Positions 30,091-43,070 of a DNA stretch of 64,000 nt are shown here, in pieces (the first letter of the stretch is position 1; each line of letters opens with the position of its first letter). The notes beneath the pieces were generated by a model. That model had not been told where the DNA came from. It ran no database searches and saw only the letters and a list, made by a program, of their open reading frames with translations. Origin of the DNA: Sphagnum magellanicum (Eukaryota; Streptophyta; Sphagnopsida; Sphagnales; Sphagnaceae); contig CM038910.1 of assembly GCA_021904315.1 (NCBI GenBank), positions 3,348,001 to 3,412,000 of the forward strand, given 5' to 3'. The position numbers and the translations under genes were made by a program.

Positions 30091-33000
30091 GATTTTATCT
30101 TCGAAATCCTTGTAAAACGATAGAAATGAAATTAAAGTATTTTATATCCTTCTAAACATCTATTTCCCCTACTACAATTATGTAATCTCAACCTGTACAG
30201 GAACCAGTGGTTCTATATTTACTTTTGGTTGTGTAGTTCTGATCTCCTCCCCCACTAATTCAGTCTATGATTCTATTTCAACTATTTTTGATGTTGAAAT
30301 AACCTCCACCTTTTCCCATTCCTAAATTCTTTGTGGTTTTTTTTTCTTCCTGACCCCTTTTCTAAGGTCCTGTGGTTTTTCTGGCTATACCTCCTCCTCT
30401 TGAGTTACTCCACTTCTGAGGTCTTGTGGTTCTTCAGTCTGCACTTCTTCCTCTTGTGCTATTCCATTGGGCCTTGCTTCATTCTCCTCATCCTAGCCCA
30501 ATACCTTTGTACTTATTGGATTGCCACAAATGATATTTGGAAAATTCTTTTGATAAGCTTCCAACTTGTACTTTAGAATCTTTTCATCACTTCTATGTTA
30601 AGCCAATTTTTTTCCATCTCCTTTGTAAAATATTCCTTTGCCACCTCCCACCATTCTTTAGATTATGCCTCATAATCCTTCATCTTGTTATCCATCCTCA
30701 TTAGGATATAGTACTATAACATTTGTTCATAATCTTCTAGTCTTTTCTTGACACCAATTGGATCCAGACTCTTCTTCTGTTCCTATGCCATCTCCAACTA
30801 TGCTTGAAGGTGTTACAGATTCCTTTGATACTCCTTCTTGTCCTCCATCAACTTCTCCCTTTTTGCCTTTGTTGTCTTTCTTTTAAGCTCTTTAGACTAC
30901 AACAGAGATACATTATTCTAATTTAGCAATTCCAAATCTATCAAAACATTTTCCTTCTCGTTCTTTTCCTTAGTAAATGATTTCACTTCACTATCCAAAG
31001 CCTCTCATTGTTTTTTATGAAGAAACAATGCCTATGTCCACTTTTTCTCTATGGTTTCTTAGATTTTAACCTTCTGCTTTAAATCTTTTAGTTCTTCCTC
31101 CTATGACTTTAACCATGTTGTGCTACTCTTGAGCTCCTCATTTTCATCTCGTAGTTTTTTAATGAGGACTTTAATCTTCTACTCATCCTCTACCTGCGCT
31201 TCCTCCATATTTCCACATTATGTTTATACCCCTTCTGGATGTTTCTTTCTTTATTTAGTTCCTCTTGTAACATTGCCTTCTCCTTCTCTCCTACAACCAA
31301 TTTGTTCTTTATAATGTTTAACTCCAGAGTCAGATTCCCCATATTTAGACTCACAATTGCCATGGTTTGAAGTAAATCAACTACCTTATCTACTTTCATT
31401 ACTTCTACAACTACCTCCTCCATGGACTTTGGTGTACTTGTTTGTGTCGTAGGATCTCCAAATCCTTCTGCAAATGATCCCAACTCCTACACCATTCTTC
31501 TCCCCAGTTCAAATTCAAATGGGAATCCTTTTGCAAATTTTGGTCTACTAGGTGGTATTTGTAGTTCTATTCGTCTAAACTCTTCAAAAGCAAGTTGTGT
31601 CGCCACTCTTTCTGTCTGCAATTCAGTAGCATGTATACCTTTTGGTGTCTAATGTTGTTGTTGTAAATGTTGTTCCAAATGTTACAAATGATATGGACTT
31701 GCAGTGGTCTCCATCCAATTTTCATATACATTTGCATCAAAATGTAGATGTTTTTCACCCTTTGGATTATGTCATGTTCCTCCTTAATTTCCTCCCTTTG
31801 CTCCCTTAATTAATTCTCCTATGGAGATGTCATCTGTGGTATCTTTGTAATCTATCTGATTGTGTGTACCATTGTTAGCATTGCTCTTACCACTATTGGC
31901 ATTGCATATGGTTCCACTCTGCGCCTCATGGTTTTTTTCTATGCCTTTAAATTTGTGCTCTCTTGTTCCCTACTCACTTTTGAGCCTAAAACTCCTCCCT
32001 CAACTCTATTCTTCTTCTTAAGAACATTTCTTGGAGAGTCTACTGCAACTTTCTTTCTATCCTCCAATGTTGTTTGCATCTCTTCCCTAGTTTTTTTAAC
32101 CTTGGCCAGTGGTTTGCGTGGATTCTCCTTTTGATACACAAACAAATATTGAAGGATTTTTGCCAATACCAAAGTAGGTTAACAGGTATATTTCTTATCC
32201 CCCTTATTTTCCTTAACATACATATACCACCAATCCAATTCACTACACATATTATTAAATATGATTTGTGCCCAATCTACCTTCTACCCTTTTTCTGCTC
32301 TCACCAATGTAATAACATTCTTGATGCTAAAATATTGGACCTTCTCCCTTTGATAAATGACAAATATAATGGTAAGATATCTACTAGAATATGGCAAACC
32401 CAAATTCTTTACATTCCATTGATCTACAAAAGAATTTGTAGGTGCAAGTCTACAACTCTATAATGCTTGAACTGTTAGTGATTTATTAACCTATCCTTTT
32501 GGTTCCTTTACATACCCTTTCACACACACTCTAAAGACATTTACAATTAGTTCTTTGCTAATTACATACACCTTATCCTTATGCCCAAAATAGATGTTTG
32601 TGCCCTTGATCACAAACTTGTTCAAAAATTCTAACATTACATCAAGCATCGGTGCTTACCACTCTGTTAGAAACAAAGTAACCGACCCTGCTTTAAAAGC
32701 CTAATCTTTTTCTTCAACAATATCCTTCCATTCTCCATTTGCTCAACATGTTTGTCATAATTTTTTTTTGTCTATGTCCACATGAATCACTCAAAGTCTA
32801 AAATTTTAGTACCTTTCTCCAGAAGTGTAACTCTATCCAATATTGCACATCTTCTCTTTGCTACAACTTTCAATTCATGCCTCTTCATTTCCATTGCCCT
32901 TTGTTGTGCTTTCACCATCACTTGCACCTTTGTGGCTTGTTGTACGTCCACCTATATTTTTGTGGATAGTTGTTATTCCATCACAACAACGTTCTCTTCC

Positions 33001-34490
33001 CTTGCATCCTTTTGCACCATCTATGCCTCCACAAAATGTTGCTCTACAAGTTCATCTTCCTCTGATTCTTTAATGAACATTGGATCTATTGATGTAGCTC
33101 CTGGTCTTGTTTGTTTTCTTACATGCCAATGTCGTCTGCTTCTACATAAAAATTCAATTATAGATGTTTCAATTGTGTCTATCTTGAATTATCGTTTGTG
33201 CAAATTGTATCTTCTCATTATATGCCTTCCCTTTTACACATTTTGAAAATGATGATGAATGCAGTGACGACTTCACATCCAATGGTTGAATATTCAACAC
33301 ACCTTTTCTCACTATTCCTCGCAACTCCTCTTCTACTTTTGTTCTTTTCAACAATTCTACTTCCTCTTCCTGCCTTTGTTTATGCTCACTCTTCTACGCT
33401 TCCCTTTCCCTTGTTATTTTATGTAGTTTTTCAATGGTGTTCTCTACTTTCATGTTGTTATGAACTCCAAAACTTTGAAAACATGCATAACTTCCAACAA
33501 GAAACGCAAACTACTTTCAACGATTACCTCGTTTTTTTTGTCCTTGAACATCCTGCCCGTCGCATTCATTTTTATACTTGCCTGCCATTTTTCAATTAAT
33601 GCATGATCTTCGAAATTAATACGACCCATCACTACAAGTTTAGGTGTTTCTTATACAACCACGTGGAAGCATTTCACACCATCATTATGAATGAACATCG
33701 TAGATTTCATCTTTCGATTATTCCAAATTACTAATCTCATTTTATTAACTATATTGACTCCACCTCATTTGCCATGTACACCTTCTACTAACTATGCCCA
33801 TTTATTTACCAACTATGTCAATTCATCTGTTGACTATGAGAATACATTTGCTAACTATATCGATTTTTCTATTGATTGTGGCAATAAATCTAATGATTGC
33901 GTGAATACGCCTAATGATTGGGCGAATACTGTTGTTGATTCAGCCAATACTCCTGACATATCATCTTTAGATCTTTGGATCCCAAATCCCTCATTTTTGC
34001 AATTATTGCTCACGAATTTATTATTCATTTGTAGATCGAAAATCAACACTATGTTCACCTTAAGATCTTTGATCTATTCTTCATTTTTAACATTCTTCAT
34101 TTGTGGTTTTTATATTTCACAATCTTCATCGTTCTCTTTCATATCAGAATTCTCCACCTAAACTCCACTTGCACTTTGTTCCCAACATAGTGGCATCTAT
34201 TATTCTTGTTTCTAAACTTCAAATTCCATGTACTTATAAGGTTTGAGCTTATTAACATTAACCAACACAAAGTTAGTTTCAAACTTCTCAATGGTCACCA
34301 ATAACACAGTGTTATATGGCAACACATATTGTATTTTGTACGGTCCAAACCATTTCTTAATAACTTCCCTAGAAATGACTTATTACCCTTTGGAAACCAT
34401 AGAATATAATCACCAAAATTAAACTATTTTTTTAGATTCTATTATTGACTCCATAATGTTTTATTCCACTACTAAATTCTTGTAGTTTTT
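30091..34490 (-). pseudogene. Extra region after integrase, decayed coiled-coil-type ORF(s)
   Basis: About 4.4 kb between integrase and the PPT, on the retrotransposon's coding strand. Short frames remain: 31190-31483 (MEEVVVEVMKVDKVV..., then KEKAMLQEELNKERN), 31939-32172 (KENPRKPLAKVKKTREEMQ), 33169-33354 (KVEEELRGIVRKGVLN), 33450-33632 (GRINFEDHALIEKWQASIKM) and 33855-34058. They are Lys/Glu-rich with heptad-like patterning, so coiled coil is likely. Some Tat/Athila-type plant elements carry an additional ORF here (env-like or aORF). I cannot assign this one. The open frames on the opposite strand look like antisense shadows. Confidence 0.5.
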
Positions 34491-34495
34491 TTAGC

Positions 34496-35290
34496 TTACA
34501 TTTTTGTTTCTTGCAACTTCTCCAACTCTATAATTCTGCTAGTTAAAACTCTTACTGGACTATTGTTTCTCTCGTTTCCATCGAAAACTAGAATTATGTA
34601 CTTTATGGGCATCAATGGATGTAATCCATACACTAATTGATATGGTGTATACCATGTTGCTACTTTGTATGCAATTTTATATGAAAATAACATTGTAGAT
34701 AGATGTTCATCCCAATCTGTTCTATTTTCACTAACTAACTTAGTCAACAATGTCCCAAGTACCTTGTTAATAGACTCAGCCTGCCCATTCCCTTGAGGAT
34801 AATAGGTTGCAAAACTCACATGTTTCAACAGAAAATGATCTATCAAATACTTGGTGTCATCATTAATGAAATGAACTCCTTGATCTATGACTATAATCAA
34901 AGGACATCCAAACTTGGTTAATATGCACTCATACATAAATTTTGTTATGACTATTATAGTATTAATTTTCAATGTTCTTATTTCCACCCACTTGGTAGCA
35001 TGATTTGTGGCAATAATAATATATTTGTTCCCTATATATATTCTTGATGGCTTAATTGGCCCCACAAAATCAAGTCCCCATTTCATAAATGGTTCCTCTG
35101 GAAGATTTGTGATTAGCTTTATAAAACTTTGAGTTGCCAATCCTATTGTTATTTGACATGCATCACAAGATTTGCAATATTCATGCACATCTTTATACAT
35201 AGTTAGCCACTAATATTTAGCATCCAATATCTTTCTTTGTGTTATTTCAGTTGCAAAATGCCCTCCTAATGGTCCTTCATGCAATTCTTT
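34496..35290 (-). pseudogene. Retrotransposon integrase
   Basis: Begins near 35290 with the HHCC zinc finger (HEGPLGGHFATEIT..., then CKSCDACQ), carrying one stop between the His and Cys pairs. The core keeps D in WGLDFVGPI, D in IVIDQGVHFIN and E in YYPQGNGQAESINK, so the DDE triad is present. The C-terminal part continues to RIIELEKLQETK and then a stop. Integrase inserts the cDNA into the host chromosome. The 234-residue frame 34496-35200 is the longest intact piece in the element. No chromodomain is seen. Confidence 0.88.
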
Positions 35291-35399
35291 CATCACCATC
35301 TACGCTTCCGTAGTTGTTAAACATCGTCGTAGTCTATTGTCTTGGCCCATTTTGTATAATTCACCATTTTTCAATGTGGAAGGCTTTGCTCTCCTGACC

Positions 35400-37090
35400 A
35401 ATTTTTGCTTTTACTATATTGATAACATGCCTTCAATATGTCTTATTCTCAAAAATTCTTTTACATCATTCAACCATTTAGGTTCTACATAAAACAAACT
35501 TGCATCTATGGTTTGATTAGGCACACCTATGGGTTTGGTAATGTCTAGTAGTCTTGACAATGCATCTGCAACTACATGAGTTCTGCTTGGTTTATACACT
35601 ATTGTGAAATCATATTTTAGGAACAATAACAACCATCTAGCTATTCTCCTTGAAACCTATGGTTTGTTGACCAAATAGACCAATGCAATATGACTTACAT
35701 AAAAGACAAATTTATCACCCAACAAATAATGTCTAAACTTGTGCAAAGTAAAAACCATTGCTAAAACCTCTTTGTGTGTTGTGCTATAATTCTATTTTGC
35801 TTTATTCAAAATTTTAGAAGCATACATTATTGGTTGATCACTCTTCCCTATTACATTCTGAAACAACATAATTCCCATAGTTAACAAATATGCATATGTA
35901 TGAACATGAATTACCACTTACTAGTTTGGTGATATCAATATTGGTGTTTTAATATACTTTTGTTTAATCAATTCCCAAGCCTTTTGACATTCTTCTATCC
36001 AAAAAAAAGTCTCTATCTTTCTAGTCAATTTAGTCATAGGTGCCATAATAGCAACAAAGTTTTTAATAAAACATCTGTAAAACTATGCCATCCCATTGAA
36101 TACTTGAATTTGTTATGGATTATTGGGTGGTGGCATGTTTACTATTGCTTATAGTTTCCCCTCTTTAGAAATAATAAAACCCAAAATAATCCCTGAAAAT
36201 ATCATAAATGCACATTTGTCTAGATTCAGATTAATAACATATTCTCTACACTTTTGAAAACATAGTTTGAGCTTCTATAGATGAGTCTCCATGTCACTAT
36301 ACACTATAAAGTCATCCAAAAATATCTTCATAAAATTGTCCAAAGAATCTCTAAATGCTTTGGTAACAACTTTCTAGTATGTTGGAGGTCCATTTTTAAC
36401 TCCAAACATCGTTGCCTTCCACATAAAAGCCCCCCTAGTTTGTAACAAATGTAGTTTTGTATCTATCCCCTAGAGTTATAGAGATTTGATATCCTGAATA
36501 TCCATCTAAAAAAAAATGTTTCATACCTTGTTTAGCACTTTATCTGTGAAAGGTAATGGGTATGGATCCTTCTTTGTGGCTACATTTTGTTTTTTGAAAT
36601 CTATGCAGATTTTTAGCTTGCCATTTTTCTTGGGTACTACTACTATGGGTGACAACCATGTAGCTTCCTCTACAGATTCAATGAATCCAGTTGCTAACAA
36701 CTTATCTATATCTTGTTTGATTATTATAACATAGTCTGGACTTAATATATACTTGGCTTGATGTGCCGATGGTATAGTAATGTCCAATTCAATTTTTTGT
36801 GGTGCTAGCTTTGGTCGAATCCCTTTCAGATCTTTGTATGTCCATGCAAAAACATCTTTGAATTCCTTCAACATTTGCTCCACTTCCAACACCTTGCCTA
36901 TTTCCAAGTATGCATTAATCTTCACCATCTGTGATTTTGCATCAATTCCCAAATTGAGCTTCATCAATTGTTGATTTTTAATTAACGTCCATCTAGTTAT
37001 TTGTAATTCATGTGCTTTGATTTTTACTAGAGTTTCATCCACTGCAATAGTCCTTGGTTGATGTTTATAGTACATCTCCAAATACACCTT
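35400..37090 (-). pseudogene. Retrotransposon reverse transcriptase and RNase H
   Basis: The RT region enters at 37087 with the linker FAWTYKDLKGIRPKLA. The RT start includes FIESVEEATWLSPIVVVPKK and KLKICIDFKKQN (36600-36680). The catalytic box reads FLDDFIVYSD at about 36300-36325. The RNase H end is recognisable as VYKPSRTHVVADALSRL at 35530-35590. Between these are several stops and frameshifts. This part copies the RNA into DNA. The catalytic DD is kept, but the frame is broken. Confidence 0.87.
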
Positions 37091-37655
37091 ATCCTCTAGA
37101 GCAACTTAGATCTGTTGCCAGGTATCTTCATTCTGTGTTTTATACTCCATATTCCTATTCTAAAATACTAGTTTTCACATTTGTATCCATGACCTCCAAA
37201 ATTTGTGATTTTCACAAATTGAATTGTCTTAGGTAAACTAATTGTTCCTATGGAGAATAATTTTGGCTCTTTAGCAAAGATGATATCTTTTTCTTAATCT
37301 GTGATGCCATTCTAATAATCATAACATAGTAACACTTCTAGTCTTTTTACTTCACCTCCCAAATGTTTGGTGATTATAATTGTTCTAACTATCCCATTCG
37401 TTTATATGGTAATAATGTTAGTTCCCTAATTATGTGCCACTTTAACATCTTTCAACCATGGTCTCCCGAGCAACATGGAATAACAAAAATCTACCACACT
37501 ATTTTGAAGTATAGTAGACGTAGTTATATAAGGAATGCCATGAACATATATATTCAGATCTTTGAACAACCCCACTAGTTTTGTGGTTGTTTGATCTGTT
37601 ATTTCAAATCATATGGTGTAGGTTTAAGCTTTGAAAGTCCCAACCTCAATCTCAA

Positions 37656-37991
37656 CTATTCTGTGATAATATTAACTCCAGAACCTCCATTTAGTAACAC
37701 ATCCTCTATTGTATTCTTCCCAATTTGTACTTGGATAATTGCCATATGATTATCTATTGCTACAACAGTTGTCCCTACCTCTAGTACTAAAGAACCAACT
37801 TGTTTATCTGTGGTTGCTCTGCTTAAATTCTGAGTTTTTTCTAGTTTTAGCTTCTGCCAAAGATATCTCTTTAACTCAGGAGCTATTTTAAGCAATTGTC
37901 CCAAGTTCAAAGTATAACTTGTTTCTAACATCTGCTCACCAATATATGGAAAAATCTCTTTTATTGTGATCAATTTCTCTTGTGAATTCAC
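37656..37991 (-). pseudogene. Retrotransposon aspartic protease, active-site Asp lost
   Basis: A 111-residue frame with IQVQIGKNTIEDVLLNGGSG then VNIITE. In related plant gypsy elements this reads LLDGGSGVNII, the catalytic D(S/T/G)G loop. Here the Asp codon GAT has become AAT (Asn), one G-to-A change that would abolish protease activity. It lies between the gag zinc knuckle and RT, as expected. Confidence 0.75.
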
Positions 37992-38156
37992 TATTTTTTA
38001 TGATTTCTATGCTTCCACAAAAATAGTATTTGGCATGCTCAGCCAGGTTATGTTCCATCCTTCCATGGATGTGGATGGCCCTTATGTCTGGGTCTGTGTT
38101 TTCTAAATCTGTTGAATTGTTTCGACCATTGATTTCTTCAACTGTTTTTTTTCCTC

Positions 38157-39470
38157 CTAATCAACAACATTCTTTGCTTTTTTTGGCTTTCTATCCTTGA
38201 ATACCTGTTCTTTAGTTACTTTACTTCTTGTAATAACATTAACATCCACCACATTCACATTTGCAGTGATTATTTGTGTCTTAGAACCAAGTTGAACCTC
38301 TATTACTACCATAGATTTCCCATGAAACATTTCCTGCATCTCAACAAACTTTGGACAATCTGTCATTTTATGTCCACTCAAACCACATATGTGGCATGCA
38401 TATGAAGATGTTTTCTATGGTTTTTGACTTGGTTATGTTGCTTCTGTGGTTGTCATCATGGTGTGCTCCTTCTTTTTACATGTCTCCAAATTGTGGTTCG
38501 TCATCCCATAATTTGTGTAATGTTTGTTAATCTTCCTTATATTACACTCTATGTTTTTGCTGGTGATGTTTGTTTGATATTCTATGGTATTGACAATGCA
38601 CTCCTTGCTTTTGTAGTAATCATGTCTTCTTCACACAACATTGTCACCTCCTTATGTTGTTGTAGTGTTGACCATTTCATCCCTATAGTCGTAATTTTGA
38701 AGTATGATTGCAAACCCACTCTAAAGACAATAATTAGGAAATTTTCTATGGTTGGTACTTGTAAACCATGAGCTAACTTTTAAATTTGTTCATAGTAAAC
38801 CTCCACCCTTTTAATCTCCTCATGCTTCATATTCTTCAACTCCATGTATATTTGTTCATCATTTTGAGTTTTCCTATGACATTTGCAAAATGCCTGTGTA
38901 AGCTTCGAAAAAATATAGTCAAAAAATTTCAACATGTAATTATAACACTGGTTTGATGTCGTATTTTTTAGCGTATAATTAAATGCATTGATGATATACT
39001 CTTTAAAAGTTTTTATGTTAACCTTTATTACAGAATTGAACATTTTAACATGAGCATTTGGGTAAACATCTTTTTAAAAATCAAGATACTTAATAGCTAC
39101 CGTATTTGGCCTAACATAATGTCCATTTTTGTGGTCAAGAATTTGTGCAATTATAGCAGATGGTTCTTGATGTCCTCCTCTTGGATTCACTGCATCAACA
39201 TTTCTGTACCTTCCAGCAGTCATTGAGTTCATCGGTGGTCGATCTATAATCCTATTCACATGAGTAGTCATTATCGGATTGGTAAAGACCATTTGAGGTG
39301 TGCCAATAACTCTAGTAATGGCTATTGGTAGTGCCAAACTTCGACTCAAATTCCTTCTTGCCGAAACTCCACCCAGTCCGCTACCCAATTTTGATACAAA
39401 TCCAATTAGTACTACCTTTTTGACAACATTTATGTTGAGCGCAACAACCATTTCCACTCCTATGGTTGTT
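38157..39470 (-). pseudogene. Retrotransposon gag with CCHC zinc knuckle
   Basis: From the 5' side: 39457-39074 (MEMVVALNINVVKK..., a variable gag N-terminal region); 39043-38780, a capsid-like piece with TFKEYIINAFNYTLK and EIKRVEVYYEQI; then near 38393-38345 the knuckle CHICGLSGHKMTDC (C-x2-C-x4-H-x4-C), followed by PKFVEMQEMFHGK. Gag packages the RNA. Frames are interrupted. Confidence 0.7.
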
Positions 39471-40815
39471 ATACCTACATCAAGTGATTAAGTAACTCCT
39501 CTTTTAACATGTTGTCTTCGGGTTTCAACAACTGCCGTTTCTGACACTATTGGTTTGAACTATGTTGACTTGAGATCAACAATGTTCCAATCTGTGGTTA
39601 CCCATTGGTATCCTTTGTGGTACATAATGTGGATGTGAATACCCCTCTGGTTCTTTGTTCCTGGTTTGAATGAATGGACAAATTTGTTAACTATGTGGTC
39701 CCAACTAGCTTCCCAACTCCATGCTTTTCAATCTATTCTAGATGACAAGAATTCCTAGTTCATGTTCCTATGGTTGATCCATTAACGCTCCTGCCACATT
39801 CTGTAAATCCACATGCTTAACAATACTTAATTTGATGTGAAAAGCCATAAAAGGACAATTATTGCATGTCCTTCTTCCTCATAAAATGCACAGACCCTTG
39901 AAAGTAATCTGACCATCTCGAAATCCACAGATTCATGATCTTGTGTTTTGGATGTGTATCTTGTTTGATCTAACTATGGATTCCCTTTATGTGAATATGA
40001 TTACGGTATTTCATCTGACACATTCACCTATGCCTTTGCATATTCAGATGATCATGGGTAATTTTTCTTAATCTCTTCAAACATTTTAACATTAGTGTTT
40101 TCATCCACCTCCTAGTGTTCCATTGGTTATAGTAATTTGGAAATGTAGACTAATACACAAACCTGGGTTGTATACCTCTTGTAACATCCTTTCCTTGGTT
40201 AATTACCAACTTTAGACTTGAGATTTCCTACGGTTGATCAAGTACTATAGAAATCTCTACTCCGTCTTGATCTCTTTGACTTTGAACCACATATTGTGGT
40301 TGAGAAGTATACTACGTATTTCTCCCTGGAAATCCTTGTCTATAATTATGCCTTCTCTAAAGACCCCTAGTCCATACTTCCCACTATACCACCTCTTGTG
40401 GTAAAAAGGACCTATGCCTCACATGCCTTTCCTCTATTTTTAAAATTCGTTTGTCCAACATCAAATTCTGATATGGGGCTTCTATAAGCCTTCCATGTTC
40501 TTGTCCATTTTCAAGATTATCTTTTATTTATCTTCTAGTGACTAAACAATTTGCCTCCAAGTTTAATTGTCGCTATAAAATCCTGGTCACCATTTGATTC
40601 ATTTTGTTCCACAATTTTTCAACTTCAGAGTTTGTAGATCGCTCTATAGTCTTTACAGCATCAACCACTTAGACCTTTGATCCTTTCTAACATACCCCTC
40701 TAATTTCTGAATTGAAAAACAAAACTACTTGTCTAAATACTCTCCTCCATAATATAACAACAAAAATTGTAAAACACCTTCCTATTGTTGAAAAAAAAAC
40801 AAAAAAAAAATTCCC
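39471..40815 (-). other. Retrotransposon leader and gag 5' part, heavily decayed
   Basis: Between the 5' LTR/PBS and the recognisable gag. No frame above 60 codons on the coding strand. It must include the untranslated leader, and the gag start may lie here. Confidence 0.5.
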
Positions 40816-40833
40816 CATAAGATGGTCACCAAA
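40813..40833 (-). other. Candidate primer-binding site
   Basis: Directly after the 5' LTR end (ACCA) the minus strand reads TTTGGTGACCATCTTATGGG. The position and the leading TGG (complement of tRNA CCA) fit a PBS. The form resembles the TTTGGCGCCGT... type of several plant gypsy lineages, with decay. The tRNA is not assigned. Confidence 0.55.
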
Positions 40834-41460
40834 TGGTAGACGTGAAATTTAATTCTTGTAAACCTATTCCACACTACTATAACAACAAATTTACACTTCA
40901 CATGCATACATTCAATATTTTTACCATGTTTCTCAACACACTTAACACTGCCATTCATTAAAACAACAAATTCATGGTTATTTCATATAACCAAAATCTG
41001 CATTTTAGAATACATTATAAAAAATTCTAGGAACAAGACTATAATTCATTTCATCATATTTTGATACTATAAACAATTCTCACAACAATGTGAACATAAA
41101 ATTCATTGCAGAAGTCTATGCTTCTTTTTATTACTATAAACATGAATCAAAATATAATAGAATCCCATATTTTGTTGAAATAAATCCCAAAACAACAAAT
41201 AAAATTTTTCGTATATCAAAACAAAATTTTTGGTTTTCTAATCTCAAGTACCTAGAGCTCCTCCTATTCTTCCCAAAACTTTGTGTTTAAGAATCTCTTT
41301 TGTTTTCCAGAACTCTCTTCTTTTGACTTGTCCCAAGTCACATCACCATGATCCAAAAACAACAAGAATTCAAAATTCAAACTAACAAAGTTCCTTGATC
41401 AGTCCCTATCCTAAATGCATTGTTCATCCAAAATCATGTATTCATCCTACCCCTTTAACA
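40834..41460 (-). repeat. 5' LTR (627 bp), with the CACTA empty site
   Basis: Aligned with the 3' LTR throughout. Near 40890-40910 it contains 'acttcacatgcatac' with a single CAT where the other LTR carries CAT-CACTA element-CAT. The two LTRs differ at many scattered positions, so the insertion is not recent. Confidence 0.9.
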
Positions 41461-41465
41461 CACAT

Positions 41466-42735
41466 ATTCAAATCCCTAATTGCCATAGGGACAGAATGGC
41501 ATGACATTAGTGCACAGTAACATCATGTTCACCAGAACAATGGATAAGGATAATGCTGCACCATGAGTAGTAGCTCCTTCACAAGGAACATGGCTATAAA
41601 GGATTCAATGCAACACAACATGGTTAGTGTCCCTAACATTACTCCATTTGTTTGTAAGTAGGAGTGGGTTGGTGACCACAAGTCCATGCCCACCTTACAT
41701 ATGTTTGCAACTTCAACTCTCTTATGGTATACATACATGTCATTTACATGAATTGAATGCAACCATGAGAGGTGCCACGTTAACAACTATAGATGTTGAA
41801 AATTTTGTAACCACTATATCTATGTTTAGGTGATTGTGGATGGACAAGGGTTCATAGTCCACACTTGTGATGAAGAAAACCAACAGAGGTAATGGTGAAG
41901 ACATATTCAGTGGCATTTCATTGTAAACAAAAGGTACAAATGATTGTTCTTCTTATTCTAATCTGGAGATGTAGTGGCAACATTTTTTTGGCAGCAATGT
42001 TTTGGTACCAAGTTTGATGACATGCATCAAATTTGAAGAAACATAATTGTACATGTTTTTATTCTAACAAAACATAGAACAAGATATGCATGTAACAAAG
42101 TCTTTTGATGTCATGGGTTCACATGGCAACACTATGGGGGAGTAGCCATGGAGAGTTTGTATTGCAAGTATATGTAAATAAATGGCATGGGATTAAAAAT
42201 GTGGGCAACAATTATAGGCTATAATGTTAACATAGTGTGAATTTCGGTTGCCTACTACCAATTGGCTTAACATATTGTCATGCATTGTAGAAGTTTCTAA
42301 AACATGCAAGTAGGTGATATTTTGATGATCATGTTGAGGTTCAACCTTTGGATCCATTCTTAACCTTCTATAGACAATGGGTAAAATTAAAGATTTTTGT
42401 GCATGTTGTGTTTCTGATTGGTTCCTTGGCCAAAGGAGTAGAATGGAAGTTATGTTTGGGGGGGTGGGGGCCATCTATTTTGTGTATGAGGAAAGAGGAT
42501 TTTTCATTGATCCTTTGATTTTCTAAAGAAGAAGTCATTAGTTTTGGTCCATGTAACAAATTCCCACACTAACACCCTTATAGAAGACTCTTACATGGTG
42601 TGGCAGAGAAGTTCAAGCTTTTGTTTGAACCTTTCAAGGGAAAGACAATAGTCAAAATCCTTTAAGAACTCAAAGAAAGAGCAAGAAAAATTTCAAGTGG
42701 CAGCAATAGTCCCTCTTAGAAACAAAGTGGAACCA
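41466..42735. other. Non-coding stretch
   Basis: Short ORFs on both strands without recognisable domains. No repeats seen. Confidence 0.45.
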
Positions 42736-42739
42736 TTAT

Positions 42740-43070
42740 GAAGGAACATTAGATGCCAATCAAATGAGTGTTGGTTGCACAAAATCAGCCAAGTTGTAAT
42801 GGCACAAGATTTCTTGCAAGTGTTGAGCATTTGATCCATAAGCTCTTCCACACATGTTGCCATTACAACAAAATGTTCAACCTTGGGTCCACCGTGATAT
42901 GAAATGCGCCAATCAAATGATTTGTTGATTGCACAAAATGTGGCAAGTTTTGGTGGCATAGGATTTCTTTGCAAGAGTTGAACATCTCATCCATAAAGCA
43001 TATTGTAGACTCATTTGCTAGTACACCAAAAAGTTCAACTTGGGACCCATCATGTTTATACCAATCGTAC
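42740..43070. repeat. ~165-bp tandem duplication
   Basis: Two diverged copies containing 'gccaatcaaatga', 'tgttgattgcacaaaat' (or 'tggttgcacaaaatc'), 'ggcataggatttcttgcaag', 'gagca(t/c)' and 'cataaag/cataagctc'. Minus-strand frames cross both copies (42693-43096) but show no known domain. Confidence 0.65.

Larger units (their letters stand above)
27076..41460 (-). mobile_element. Complete, decayed Ty3/gypsy LTR retrotransposon
   Basis: Flanked by the 5-bp target duplication CACAT (27071-27075 and 41461-41465). The LTRs start TGTTAAGAGGG- or TGTTAAAGGGG-like and end ...TTCAC(A/G)TCTACCA on the minus strand. Order on the minus strand: 5' LTR (41460-40834), PBS, gag, protease, RT, RNase H, integrase, an extra ~4-kb region, PPT, 3' LTR. 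Protease-RT-RNaseH-integrase order defines Ty3/gypsy. About 12 kb without the nested CACTA. The large size, PBS form and extra 3' region suggest a Tat/Athila-like lineage (inference). Every coding part carries stops or frameshifts. Confidence 0.9.

Noticed and set aside
30331-34161. Plus-strand ORFs in the gypsy 3' region as host genes
   Set aside because: Leu/Ser/Phe-rich antisense of the Lys/Glu-rich coding strand; no domains.
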